This document shows positions 1-10,134 of a DNA stretch of 64,000 nucleotides, piece by piece. Made by a program: the position numbers and the translations under genes. The notes under the pieces are model-generated. The model saw nothing but the letters and a program-made list of their open reading frames with translations. It had not been told where the DNA came from and did not search any database. Every line of letters starts with the position of its first letter. Within the stretch, counting starts at the first letter, position 1. The stretch comes from Odiellus spinosus (Eukaryota; Arthropoda; Arachnida; Opiliones; Phalangiidae): assembly GCA_963920705.1 (NCBI GenBank), contig OY987231.1, forward strand, positions 21,367,024-21,431,023, given 5' to 3'.

Positions 1-3000
1 TCCAATATAATACCCACACTAGGATCAAAGCAAAAGGATGGTTCTTGGGATGGTGTAGTTGGGCTGATACATAAAAATGCGAGTGAAATTTGTTTAATTT
101 GACCAGAAGCCGATGAAACCCTCCTTTGAAGTCTCTTACTCCCGGGTCTTGTCTAACCCTCTCTGTATGGGTTAGTTTCAAAAAGCGCGATTCGTACGCC
201 TCCTAACGGTAGATATTTTCGGAGCGGGAGTTCGTCCAGCGAATATCTCTAGCAGCCTTGGAGTTCGTCAAAAAAACGTCGTCGTTTGTGGAGAGAGAGA
301 ATTTCCAATTTCCCGTAGACAGGGGGGATGAAGTAGGACCCCTCCGATCTCGTAAAATTGGGAATTTTACCCATACAGAGAGGAGCGCTATATCGAACAT
401 TAGAGTAGTAGACTTCAAAGGAGGGTTTCATCTACTTCTGATTTGACTAATTTAGAACTTAGCGTAACATTTTAAAGTGTGGTTGACACATATTTTTCAT
501 GAACTCTAAATGGAAATTGAGTTGAAAAACGATTTAAATAAAAATTCCCCGCAATATTTTAGAGTGAACAGTTGATTTTCGCGCTTTTTTGGCACGTGAT
601 AAGGTTGATTTCGTGCGGTCTTTTCCGTAATTACGTCATATATCGGAAAAAAATTAGAGGTCGGGATTTGAACAAGATAATTTCTGTTTTATCTTTATTC
701 ATAACTTGAAATAATCCACGGATTTTTATGATAAATGTAATGTAATCGCGAATATTTAACTGATTATTATTAATAATTAACTGACTAACCAAAAAATTGT
801 GGATAATCTTGTCCAAATCCCGACCTCAAAAAAATTACCTATATATTTCTGAAATTTTCATTTTGAAGTTTCTGAAAAAGGTGTCAACCTAGACGTATAA
901 AAGTTCGAATATCACGTTTTAATATTATGATAAAACAAAAAAATATAGTTCATGGGCATTCGAAAAAATGATGACAGCCTCATCTTAAAATGTTTTTAAT
1001 CACAGGACACGCAGTTTTCATTTTTACCAATTATTCCAACGCCAAACGATCTCGAAATTGCCGAACTAACGTTTCCATTTTGGTTCACGTCATTCGCGAT
1101 ATTATCTGGTCTCCATTCTGGGTTCAAAAGAGAAGTTTTCAACTTCTTCGACGAAACAGTAAGGTTAATGGGTACGGTATAAAAAAGGTGATTACATTAC
1201 AATATTTCTAGACAGAGATATGTTTGGCTGTTTGTTTCATAATCTTAACTTTGATGTCCTTCTCAATGGAACGTAAGATTATTCAAGTATTCCCGACCAC
1301 GCGACATAAAACTCGCCCCGTATCATTCCAAAAACATTGCACATTGTTTCTTAGACCAATTTTCTATCAAGGTAAGATTTATAGTCGTACCACACATAGA
1401 TTTAAATTATAATCGGTTATTAATTGAACTTTCAGCCGTCTCCAACATAAATATTATACCCGTTTCATCAGCAGCTAAACTATGTTTCATCATGTGGTGG
1501 ATGACTATGATTGTTATGTTCAATTTGATCAGTAGCCAATTAACGGCAGCTAGCTCATCCTTGACTAAGCCTTTTCGATTTGACAGCCTCGAAGATATAT
1601 TACAATTTCCGAACACCAGAATTATAATCATTAAAGACCCGAACGTATATAAGTATTTTCAGGTAAAATCAGAAGCCGATGAAACCCTCCTTTGAAGTCT
1701 ATTACTCCCGGGTCTTGTCTACCCCTCTCTGTATGGGTTATTCTCAAAAGGCGCGATCCGTACGCCTCCTAACGGTAGATGTTTTCGGAGCGGGAGCTCG
1801 TCGAAGCGAATATCTCTAGCAGCCTTGGAGTTCGTCCAAAAAACGTCGTCGTTTGTGGAGAGAGAGAATTTCCAATTTTCCGTAGACAGGGGGGATGAAG
1901 TAGGACCCCTTCTAACTCGTAAAATTAGGAATTTTACCCATACAGAGAGGAGCGCGATATGGAACATTGGAGTAGTAGACTTCAAAGGAGGGTTTCATCG
2001 GCTTCTGGTAAAATACATAGCTGGCAAGAGGAAATAACCACTTCCCTAAAATCTGTACACCGATTACGCGATTACGGAAATGATTACAGCCTTTGGTAGT
2101 ACTAACTGCGTAATCAGTTACGTAATTACTTAAGTACAGTCAAAGCTACAGGCGTGTACACCGATTACGGGGACTCGGAGCTCCGCGTTAAAAAAATTCT
2201 TAACATTATCATTTCATTTTCATTTCTTATATATACTCAGACATCGCCTTATACAGTTGAACAAGATATTTATCGACAAGTTTTAAGACACAATGGATTG
2301 GTTGAAAAGTTGCAAGATTTCTATTCGGAGATGAATTTGCGGGACACTCGCTTGGGACGATCCGTGATAATTGCGGATAAAACTAGCATATCGGAGAAAA
2401 TCAAAGAAGAATGCCCAAAAAACTACACCTACATAATGAGTAAAGGTACCTTTAATCCTATCCAGCTATCTTTGATTTTTGCTAAATCTCTCGGAACCTC
2501 CTTTTTGAACGATGTCAATACTAGGTAAGTGAATATAACTAAACTCTCGTTCACGGTGGACTATTATGCTAATTATTGAATCAAGAAGGATCAGACAAGG
2601 AGAGGAAAAGTGGGGACGGCGCAGTTCCTACTGCGTCGGCCTAAACTCCCACTCTGGGAGAACGTGGGTAGAGATGGTTCGTGGTAAAATGTTGTCACGT
2701 GGGTAAAACGGATCCTTTATCAGCTTCGTAGTAGCCAACGACGCTAGTGACCACGTGACAACAGTTTACCTCGAGAATTTCCTATCCCCCTTTCCACCCG
2801 AGTGGGAGGTTGGCTCTCCTCTAACTCAACGCAGCCCTACTTTTCCTCTCCTTGTCTGATCCTTCTTGATTGAATCTATTATACAAAACCTTCTAAATAT
2901 TTATAATTTTCTGACAGGATCATTCGATTTTTTGAAACCGGAAACGCCGCTCTGTACTTATATAGATTACAAATCCCTTTAATTAACTGTATTGGACGAA

Positions 3001-3239
3001 GTAAAGCCCAAAAATCGGCGGACACCATTTTGAAATTTAAAGACGCGCGAGTGTTCTTATTTTTTTACAGTTTCGGTGTTGCCGCGGCCTTAATCATTTT
3101 TATCGCGGAAATTTGTACGAAACTAGTTCTGTCCTCGAAAGACGAGGGTAAACATCACGTCAAACAAATGTATCGTACGAAAAGGAGAAAGAAACTATAC
3201 GTACATTTTCCTAAAAGTTGCAATAAGTTTGGTTGCTAA
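1..3239 (+). CDS. IR/iGluR-like receptor, gene 1 (5' part outside window)
   Basis: Membrane channel-type receptor of the ionotropic receptor/glutamate receptor-like superfamily; ligand unknown. Exons read here: 1-78 (partial, S1 with the motif DGSWDG), 1006-1158 (S1 end, ELTFPFWFTSFAIL), 1212-1371 (M1, ICLAVCFIILTLMSF), 1436-1662 (pore end and M3, FIMWWMTMIVMFNLISSQL, then PFRFDSLEDI), 2241-2524 (lobe S2, TRLGRSVIIADK and IFAKSLG), 2918-3239 (M4 and a basic tail with TKRRKK, stop TAA). Phases join without frameshift, except that the first junction needs a GC donor at 79. MITE A1 lies in the intron after 78, A2 starts right behind the donor of the exon ending at 1662, and B1 lies in the last intron. 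A poly(A) signal AATAAA is at 3299. Exons 1 and 2 and the start of exon 3 lie upstream of the window. The family call rests on the S1-M1-M3-S2-M4 order; the exact IR subclass is unknown. Confidence 0.75.
104..440. mobile_element. MITE family A, copy A1
   Basis: 337 bp, begins CAGAAGCCGATGAAACCC; inverted 3' end with small changes (ending CTACTTCTG). TSD ATTTGAC at 97-103 and 441-447. Sits in intron 3 of gene 1. No transposase coded; the reading frames within it are by-products of its inverted structure. Confidence 0.9.
657..827. mobile_element. MITE family E, copy E1
   Basis: 171 bp, ends GAGGTCGGGATTTG(A/G)ACAAGAT and its complement. Direct flanking repeats AAAAAAATTA (10 bp; 647-656, 828-837). 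In intron 3 of gene 1. Confidence 0.8.
1670..2007. mobile_element. MITE family A, copy A2
   Basis: 338 bp with about 38-bp terminal inverted repeats and a second inverted block CTCTCTGTATGGGT further in. TSD GTAAAAT (1663-1669, 2008-2014). The left TSD copy is itself the splice donor of gene 1 exon 6 (CAG|GTAAAAT). Confidence 0.92.
2582..2868. mobile_element. MITE family B, copy B1
   Basis: 287 bp, ends CAAGAAGGATCAGACAAGG and its inverse, with an inner inverted pair TGTTGTCACGTGG. TSD ATTGAAT (2575-2581, 2869-2875). In intron 7 of gene 1. Confidence 0.92.
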
Positions 3240-3819
3240 TTTTTAAATACCACAAAGTTTTTTTATTAATTAATTGTGTAATTGTTAATATGTATTTTAA
3301 TAAAGTCGAAGATTAATTTTGAAATTTATTATCAAGAGTAAAAGAAAACCTTACTTAAGAGTATAGATGGGCGCGGAAATAATCGCGGGTCGACAGAGGT
3401 AAACTATTATTAGACTTTTTGGACTAGAATTGGCACCCTCTTTTGGGTGAAAACGGACACAAGCGAAAGTAACCCAGTGACCCATTTATGCTTTTGTCAG
3501 AGACGGGGCGGAGACAGGCAATTTCAATTCCCACGATATTTCTCCCACCTAGCCCCAATAACTACTTTGATCTATCACTAAGCCCCGGATTAAAGGGGGC
3601 CTCACAATTTTGGGGGAAAATAAATTCAGACAATGACATATTTCTTGAAAACACTTTGACGTTCATTTTGTAATTTTAGGGGCTCCCAAAATTTTTAAAC
3701 GAATTTGAAGTGTTATTAGTACGATACAATATTTCATTTGCTCTCCACACCCCCTTTTTCATTGAATAATGTCCATGTGTGTCATTTTCATCGTATTTGA
3801 AATATTTCAGTTAAAAATC

Positions 3820-4070
3820 CCTGACTATTTGGGTTATCTGTGACCAATTTTCGCCATTATCCCTGATCATTTTAGTGTTTTTTAGCTGAAAATACAACAA
3901 ATAAAAAAAAACTCCCAAAAAATCTTGGACTTAGTACGAACTTTTTCCAATCTCCGACCTTTTAACCCTGTATTTTGAAAATCAATTACCCTTTGACCCT
4001 ATTTTGGAAATCCCTGACTTATCAATTAACTTTTGATCCCATTTTGGAAATCTCTGGCTTATCCTGCTAC
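3820..4070 (+). repeat. degenerate short tandem repeat between genes 1 and 2
   Basis: Several diverged units around CCCATTTTGGAAATC, TCTGGCTTATC and CCCTGACTT. Rest of the 3.3-4.2 kb spacer shows no gene. Confidence 0.5.
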
Positions 4071-4224
4071 TGCATTATCGACTTCGTCTAAATAGTATTG
4101 AAATTAAGATTTCATCGGGTCAGTATTGATTTCCTAAATTTTATATTAAAATCAGATAATATGCACTTAGATTTTTCCTTCCAAAGTTTATTTATAAACA
4201 TTCAAATTGATTTACGTTGACCGA

Positions 4225-4407
4225 GGCGTAATGTAAAAAACGTGTAAGTTTGCGTGGTCTCTTATATGCAATGTTATAATACATATCTAGAAAATAAAAG
4301 CGATAACACACCTTGCAGAACTCGTTCAAATTTTATTTTTAGAGAGTCTTTGAAAAGACAACCTCTGATATTAGCTGGTTTTGTCTAAAAGGAATATTAT
4401 ATATAAA
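4225..4407 (+). promoter_or_regulatory. conserved upstream region of gene 2
   Basis: Blocks shared with the upstream regions of genes 3 and 4: AATGTAAAAAACGTGTAAG (4230-4248; the others read GTRAAAGTCGTGT), CGTTCAAATTTTATTTTT (from 4323), and TTAGCTGGTTTTGTCTAAAA (4371-4390). No conserved reading frame runs through the blocks, so promoter or 5' UTR function is more likely than a missed exon. Function is inferred from conservation between paralogs only. Confidence 0.45.
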
Positions 4408-7400
4408 ATGAATTTAACAAGTAACCATGATCAAGGGATTCTCAAGGCGCATTACGTCGAAGTAGGTTTCGATACTACCGTTACACTGTTCAATTGAAGT
4501 TACACTTCGATATTACTAATTTTCCTTAAGAAATATCAGAAGCCGATGAAACCCTCCTTTGAAGTCTACTACTCCAATGTTCCATATAGCGCTCCTCTCT
4601 GTATGGGCAAAATTCCCAATTTTACGAGTTAGAAGGGGTCCTACTTCATCCCCCCTGTCTACGGAAAATTGGAAATTCTCTCTCTCCACAAACGACGACG
4701 TTTTTTGGACGAACTCCGAGGCTGCTAGAGATATTCGCTCGACGAGCTCCCGCTCCGAAAACATCTACCGTTAGGAGGCGTACGGATCGAGTCTTTTGAG
4801 AATAACCCATACAGAGAGGGGTAGACAAGACCCGGGAGTAATAGACTTCAAAGGAGGGTTTCATCGGCTTCTGGAAATATCAATGTCTTTAAAGGTAGGG
4901 ATTTGAACAAGATTATTCACAAATATTTGGTTAATCAGTTAATTATTAATAATAATTAAATATTCGCGATTGCATCGCATTTATCATAGACAACCAGTGG
5001 ATAATTTCAAATTATGAATAAACATAAAACAGACAAAAATTATCTTGTCCAAATTAACCTCCACCTGTAAATGGCTTTAATTTCAACATTTAGTTAACTT
5101 CGCTTGAACAGAAGAATAACTAGGGATTTTAAAGGGCAGTTTTTTTCAGTTTATGCCATATTCTAAAATGGGAAATGATGGCAGTGACATGGATGGAATT
5201 TGCGGCGTTTTATTAAATTATATCTTTAGGTCCATGAACATAAGGTTTGCTTTTGAATATAATATTCGTTTGCGTGATAAATACTGTTGTAATCTTAGAA
5301 GAGTTCAGTTGGAAAACAGGTTTTCATTTCTATTTAGTTTTGGTTTGTTTGAGAAGTAGTAATTTGAGTGCACGATTCCTTGGATTTCAAATTTAATTAA
5401 TTTTTGAAAGGTTAACAGATTTCAAATGCTCTTAACTATCGTTTTGTATTTAAGGTACGAGGTAATTTCGACGAATGACCAAACTATACTTGGTTCAAAG
5501 CAGAAGGATGGTTCTTGGGATGGTATCGCTGGAGCGATTCAAAGAAACGCGAGTGAAACTTTTTATTTCAAAAGCTTGCTTACATATTTAAGTGTCCAAT
5601 GTCTTTAAAATCAATTTATTCACAGAGACGAATACGAATCGAGTTTTCTGCAGGTGCTTACTGCCATAAAAGTTGAAATAGTACTTGAAGTATATCGTCA
5701 TCGCCCTTCCCTAAATCAATGAACCGTTTTTTAATTATTTCCCTTTAGCCAAATTTTGGCAAAATTTCTCTAGTCCGGCACCCTTATACCATATTCAGAT
5801 GAAGCGCGTAAACCGACTTTAAACCAAGTTTACAATAATTTAAGTCAATATTTTCGAAGGATACGTAGACCTCGGTACTAAACCGTCATATTAGACACGC
5901 TTCTATTGTTTTATAGTAACTCATTCTCTTCCCATGGTGGAAACGATATCATATTAATGATTTTATGTACAGGAAACGCAGTTTTCATTTTCCCCGGTGC
6001 TTCTAACGTCAGCAAACGACCTAGAAACTGCCGAACTAACATTTCCATTTTGGTTCACGTCATACGCGATACTATCTGGTCTCCCTCCTGGATTAAAAAC
6101 CAACCTGTTCAGCGTCTTCATACCATTTGACGATATAGTAAAATTAAGGGGGCATTATTTCGTTTATTTATAATTTATAATTTAGTTTCTCAAAAATATT
6201 TGAAAGTGATACTTTAAAATATATCTAGACCGAAATCTGCCTGACTCTTTGTTTTATAATCTTGACTTTGATGTCGTTCACGATGGAACGTCAGATAATT
6301 TCTGTACTCCCGACCGAACAACGCAAAACTCGGGTAGTATCCCTTGCAAAACACTTTAACTTGTTTGTAAAACCAATTTTTTACCAAAGTAAGGTTTTTC
6401 TTTTGAGCCGCGCGAAACTCGCCAAATTCTAATCTAAAATTTTTCAATCAATCTTTCAGGCGTCACCAACGTAAACATCATTCCAGTTTCTTCGCCCGCT
6501 AAGCTATGTTTCATCATATGGTGGATGACTATGATAATTACGGGCAATTTGTTCAGTAGCCACTTGAAGGCAACTAGCTCTTCAATGACAAAGCCTTTTC
6601 GTTTCGATAGTCTCGAAGATATTGTCAAATTCCCAAACATCAGAATAATAATGTTTAAAGATCCTAGCTTAATTAAGTATTTAGAGGTAAACCTAAGTTT
6701 TTAATGGATAAGGCAGAAACTTCCTAACGTCCGGACCAGAGTTCAAATAGGAAATCTTACACCGAAGCTTTTAGATTTTATTTTAGGCAGTTTAGTGGTA
6801 TTAATACGTGCCACCCAAGGAGAAAAATTTACAACTGCCTCGGGTAGGACTTGAAAAGACGACATCTGTCAATTACGGAGAAATCGCCGGCTGTTCTAAC
6901 CATTGTATAACGTCAATACTGATTCACTATGAGGTTGTATGACCTCGGTTGCTCAATTGGTTAGATCATGGAACGGCAACCCAAAGGTAGGTGGCTCAAG
7001 TCCACCCCGATGCATTTGTCATGTTTTCGCCGCGGGTGGCACGATTTGCAGCCAGGAATAAACAGGTAGAGTTAAGATGTATTTCTTAACTATAATTACC
7101 ATGAGCAAGAAGGATCAGATAAGGAGAGGAAAAGTGGGAACGGCGCGGCTCCTACTGCGTCGGCCTACACTCCCACTCTGGGAGAACGAGGGTAGAGATG
7201 CTTCGTGGTAAACTGTTGTCACGTGGGTAAAACGAATCCTTTATGAGACGAGCTAGCTAGCGACCACGTGACAACAGTTTACCTCGAGAATTTCCTATCC
7301 CCCTTTCCACCCGAGTGGGAGGTTGGCTCTTCTCTCTCTAACTCAACGCAGCCCCACTTTTCCTCTCCTTATCTGATCCTGCTTGCCATGAGGAAATGGT

Positions 7401-8123
7401 AGTTTGAGACTGTGTTTAATTTCGATAAATGAGGTTAAGGGCTAAAATGAAACTTATTTATAATACTCGCCGTATGTTAAACAAATTTAGTTAAATCAAT
7501 GAGTTTTCGTTTGTAATATACTTAGCAATCGCCTTACCCTGTAAACCGGGCAGTTTACCAACAAACCCTAAGACACGATGGATTCGTAACGACAATGAAA
7601 GATTACTATTCAGAGATGAACATGGAGAAGACTCGATTAGGAAGATCCGTTATTATTGCCGGTAAACCTAGCATGTTGGAAAAGCTCAAAGACGAATGCC
7701 GGAAGAATAAAACGTACACCATGAGTAAATATAGTTTTAACTATATCCCACTATCATTGATTTTCGCTAAATCTCTCGGAGCCTATTTTTTGCAAGAGGT
7801 TAATATCAGGTGAGTAAGAGAAGATCATCATTTGTATATCTATTATACAGAAACAACGTAACATTTACAATATTTTTGATAGGATCATTCGATTTTTTGA
7901 AACCGGAAACGCGGCGCAGTACATGTCTAGTATACAAACCCCGCTAATTATCTGTCTCGAACGAAATTATGGCCAAAAATCGGCAGACACCGTTTTCACA
8001 TTCAAAGACCTGCGAGTTTTCTTAATATTCTACAGTTTCTGCATTAAGGCGTCCATCGCTATCTTTGTCGTGGAAATTTGTACGAAATTGTTCCTATCCG
8101 TAATAGCCAAGCGTAAATACTAA
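4408..8123 (+). CDS. IR/iGluR-like receptor, gene 2 (439 aa, shortened C terminus)
   Basis: Second paralog of the array, with a predicted product of 439 residues. Exons: 4408-4461, 5150-5244, 5455-5548, 5973-6137, 6229-6388, 6460-6686, 7526-7809, 7883-8123. The start ATG (MNLTSNHDQGILK) aligns with those of genes 3 and 4. S1 shows MDGICGVLLNYI and DGSWDGIAGAI, M1 is ICLTLCFIILTLMSF, M3 contains MIITGNLFSSHLKA followed by PFRFDSLEDIV, S2 has TRLGRSVIIAGK and IFAKSLG, and M4 starts at RVFLIFYSF. The protein stops at KRKY, about 25-30 residues earlier than its paralogs, but the next in-frame codons still encode RSKRRKK (about 8136-8156). Intron 3 would need a GC donor (AAC|GCGAGT). MITE A3 and element E2 sit in intron 1, MITE B2 and a tRNA-like sequence in intron 6. 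A channel-type chemoreceptor role is inferred from the family. Confidence 0.78.
4537..4873. mobile_element. MITE family A, copy A3
   Basis: 337 bp, reverse orientation relative to A2 (the half ending in GGAACATT comes first). TSD GAAATAT at 4530-4536 and 4874-4880. Lies in intron 1 of gene 2. Confidence 0.92.
4894..5072. mobile_element. MITE family E, copy E2
   Basis: About 179 bp, related to E1 (GGTAGGGATTTGAACAAGAT at the left, CTTGTCCAAATTAACCTCC at the right). Ends diverged and no clear TSD. In intron 1 of gene 2, just after A3. Confidence 0.65.
6942..7014 (+). ncRNA. tRNA-like sequence (degenerate tRNA or SINE head)
   Basis: 73 nt with an A-box-like GCTCAATTGGTTAGA and a B-box-like GGCTCAAGTCC. 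The T arm is perfect (GGTGG, loop CTCAAGT, CCACC). The D stem has one mismatch, the anticodon stem is poor, and only the inner four acceptor pairs form (TCGG with CCGA). Position 33 is C rather than U, so a working tRNA is unlikely. It lies in intron 6 of gene 2, shortly before MITE B2. A tRNA pseudogene or the head of a tRNA-derived SINE fits best. Confidence 0.4.
7106..7385. mobile_element. MITE family B, copy B2
   Basis: 280 bp with TSD CCATGAG (7099-7105, 7386-7392). In intron 6 of gene 2; its centre is the GCTAGCTAGCGACC subtype. Confidence 0.92.
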
Positions 8124-8339
8124 GTCATAAAAGTATACCGTTCGAAAAGGAGAAAGAAACACCCGCGTATTCCAAAACATTTCAATAATATCGGAATATC
8201 AATATAATAACATTTTGATTCACTATTTTAAATGTCATTTATATTTCAATCTATTTAGAGTAATTGTAGATTGTATCAATATTCGTGTCAATAAATTTGT
8301 ACAAAAAGGTTTATATAAAGACTATTAGACTAAAAGCCT

Positions 8340-8960
8340 TCTAAACCGTTCGAAAGGGATAAAGAAAGAAATAATAGACCTATTACCGAAGAAATAAATT
8401 CAATTTGGTTGAGCCAGAGGTATATAATAACCTCCTTCGGGGGGAAGTATGAAAGCCCCTATACTACCAATACTAAAAATCACGAACAACAAGGGCCCGC
8501 TGCTGACTATCTAGGCCACTAGCTCGCGCTGGACTTCTCAATGTCGCTACTCTAGTAAATGGTCTTTGTATAAACAAGACGGCTCGATTTGTGTTTAGAA
8601 CTTCCTGTCTCGGGAGTCAGGCTGTCTGTTAAAACGGAGTCGAAGGTTGACTTCAGCTCGCGAGTTCCGGAAGTGCGCGTAGGGAAAATTTAGTGAGGTT
8701 AAAAATGGTGTAACTATTTTTTGGGAGTAAAGCGGTGTGTCGATCCGCCGCGATTTACGCCGGGCACTCGTTGTTCGTCGATTTTTGCCTACCTTTCATA
8801 CTTCCCCCCGAAGGGGGCTATTATATACCTCTGGTTGAGCTAATTATCGGCTATCATTATATAAACTCGTAAGAATAAGTCTTAGAATCGTGAAATTTAG
8901 TTTCAAACAATTTGAGCATTCGTAGATTGTCTTAGTATTCGTGTTAATAAAATTTCATTG
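8340..8960 (+). repeat. partial tandem duplicate of the gene 2 3' end
   Basis: Sequence at about 8344-8372 (CCGTTCGAAAGGGATAAAG) repeats the tail-coding stretch at about 8139-8160, and 8925-8950 repeats the 3' block at 8262-8295 (GTAGATTGT, then TATTCGTGTYAATAAA). The second block also carries TGAAATATT beyond the poly(A) signal, as genes 3 and 4 do. MITE C1 (8415-8833) sits inside the duplicate. This looks like a degraded partial copy of the end of exon 8 plus the 3' UTR. Confidence 0.45.
8415..8833. mobile_element. MITE family C, copy C1
   Basis: 419 bp, ends CAGAGGTATATAATAACC and its inverse with CTTCGGGGGGAAGTATG behind. TSD GTTGAGC (8408-8414, 8834-8840). Opposite orientation to C2 and C3. 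Lies in the 3' flank of gene 2. Confidence 0.92.
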
Positions 8961-9550
8961 AAATATTTTGATGTTTATTTGAATATTTAAATCAAAAACG
9001 AGGGGCAGACGCATTGAATCTACTCCAAAGTCTATTACGAACGCAGATATATTTGAAACACTTATCGGTAAGAAAATGACGTTTAAATTGTCAAGTAGAG
9101 GAGACTCCACGACTAATCATAAGGTACTATGTCCTGGCTGCCCAAAAACGACGATGCTATGTCGTTTCCGCCGAAAAAATGGTCAGGGGCCAGTTTTTAA
9201 AGGTCGTTTCTAGGCTAATCGCTACTCTTTAAAATTGAATAATCGAACATTGGCTCCAGGAGAACCCACCTTCGAGCGTTCATTTGTTGACATAAGGGAG
9301 GCGTACAACCAATTGTTACCCGACTTATAAATTGACATTGAATGCCTTTGATGGAATAAAAAAATAAGTTCCACCCTTGTATAGCAAAATTGCAACCCTT
9401 TTCAGATTTTGTTGAGTCAATATAGAATGAAAACAGCTAACTTACTTCGCACGATGCTTTTTCCCTTCCCTTAACGGTACAAAAAAAAAACCTCTATTTG
9501 TGAAAATTATGCAGAACGAATTCTCTTGTACATTTCCACAAATCGTGTAT

Positions 9551-9985
9551 CCAGTATAATGTAAAAGTCGTGTTAGTTTCTTAAAGGGAGAATGCAACCT
9601 AAAACAAGTGATTTTTTATCGATTCCTTATCGTTTAAATAGGCCTAATCCAACAGTTAAAAAATTATAAGAGCCATCGATCAGTGTCATTGGTCTCTATG
9701 TGTAGTACAGGTGATCTCCATGAATCCAGCGAATCCTATTTTCCGGGTAAGTTTTAAATCTATTTTACTGTTGGATTCAGCCCATTTAAACGACAAGGAA
9801 TCGATAAAAACTCACTTGTTTTTAGGTTGCATTTTCCCTTTAAATGGGTTTCCAAATATCAATAAAAAAATCAACGTAAAGAAATTCCAAGACGCGTGAA
9901 TTCGTTCAATTTATACTTTTTCGAATCTAGAACAGAAAACACGTCCGTCATTAGTAAGCTGGTTTGATCTAATCTTTTTATACAA
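9551..9985 (+). promoter_or_regulatory. conserved upstream region of gene 3, split by MITE D1
   Basis: Carries the same block order as genes 2 and 4: AATGTAAAAGTCGTGTTAG (9558-9576), TTCGTTCAATTTATACTTTT (9901-9920) and TAAGCTGGTTTGATCTAA (9955-9972). MITE D1 (9581-9843) sits directly after the first block and moves it about 260 bp away from the others. Promoter role is inferred from paralog conservation. Confidence 0.45.
9581..9843. mobile_element. MITE family D, copy D1 (TTAA type)
   Basis: 263 bp including TTAA at both ends; inverted ends AGGGAGAATGCAACCTAA followed by CAAGTGATTTTTTATCGATT. Placed in the upstream region of gene 3. The paralogous site at 15631 is empty and has one TTAA. 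Confidence 0.88.
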
Positions 9986-10134
9986 ATCTTCTTGACAATG
10001 GTGATGAAATTAAAGTATAATTAAAATAAATTATTAGCTAGACTGTTACTGCGTGCTTATAAAACAGCTTATTAAATTAACGTTCTGGGCAACTTCCGAA
10101 CCTACAAGATCATTTTCAATAATAGGCAAATAAA

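Noticed and set aside
203..447. Open frames of 60-72 codons inside family A MITEs (also at 1719-2037, 4516-4864, 16846-17209, 34615-34963, 46624-46851, 50398-50791)
   Set aside because: They occur in every copy on both strands because the element is an inverted repeat without stops; there is no transposase motif and copies differ by frameshifts.
1407..1631. Minus-strand frames opposite receptor exon 6 (also 6434-6640, 12543-12948, 18011-18238)
   Set aside because: Shadows of the M3 exon; the + strand reading is conserved and matches the receptor family.
5906..6130. Frame giving AVFIF...RDTIWS in exon 4 (also 990-1211)
   Set aside because: It uses the wrong frame; the frame giving ELTFPFWFTS matches the receptor family in all four copies.
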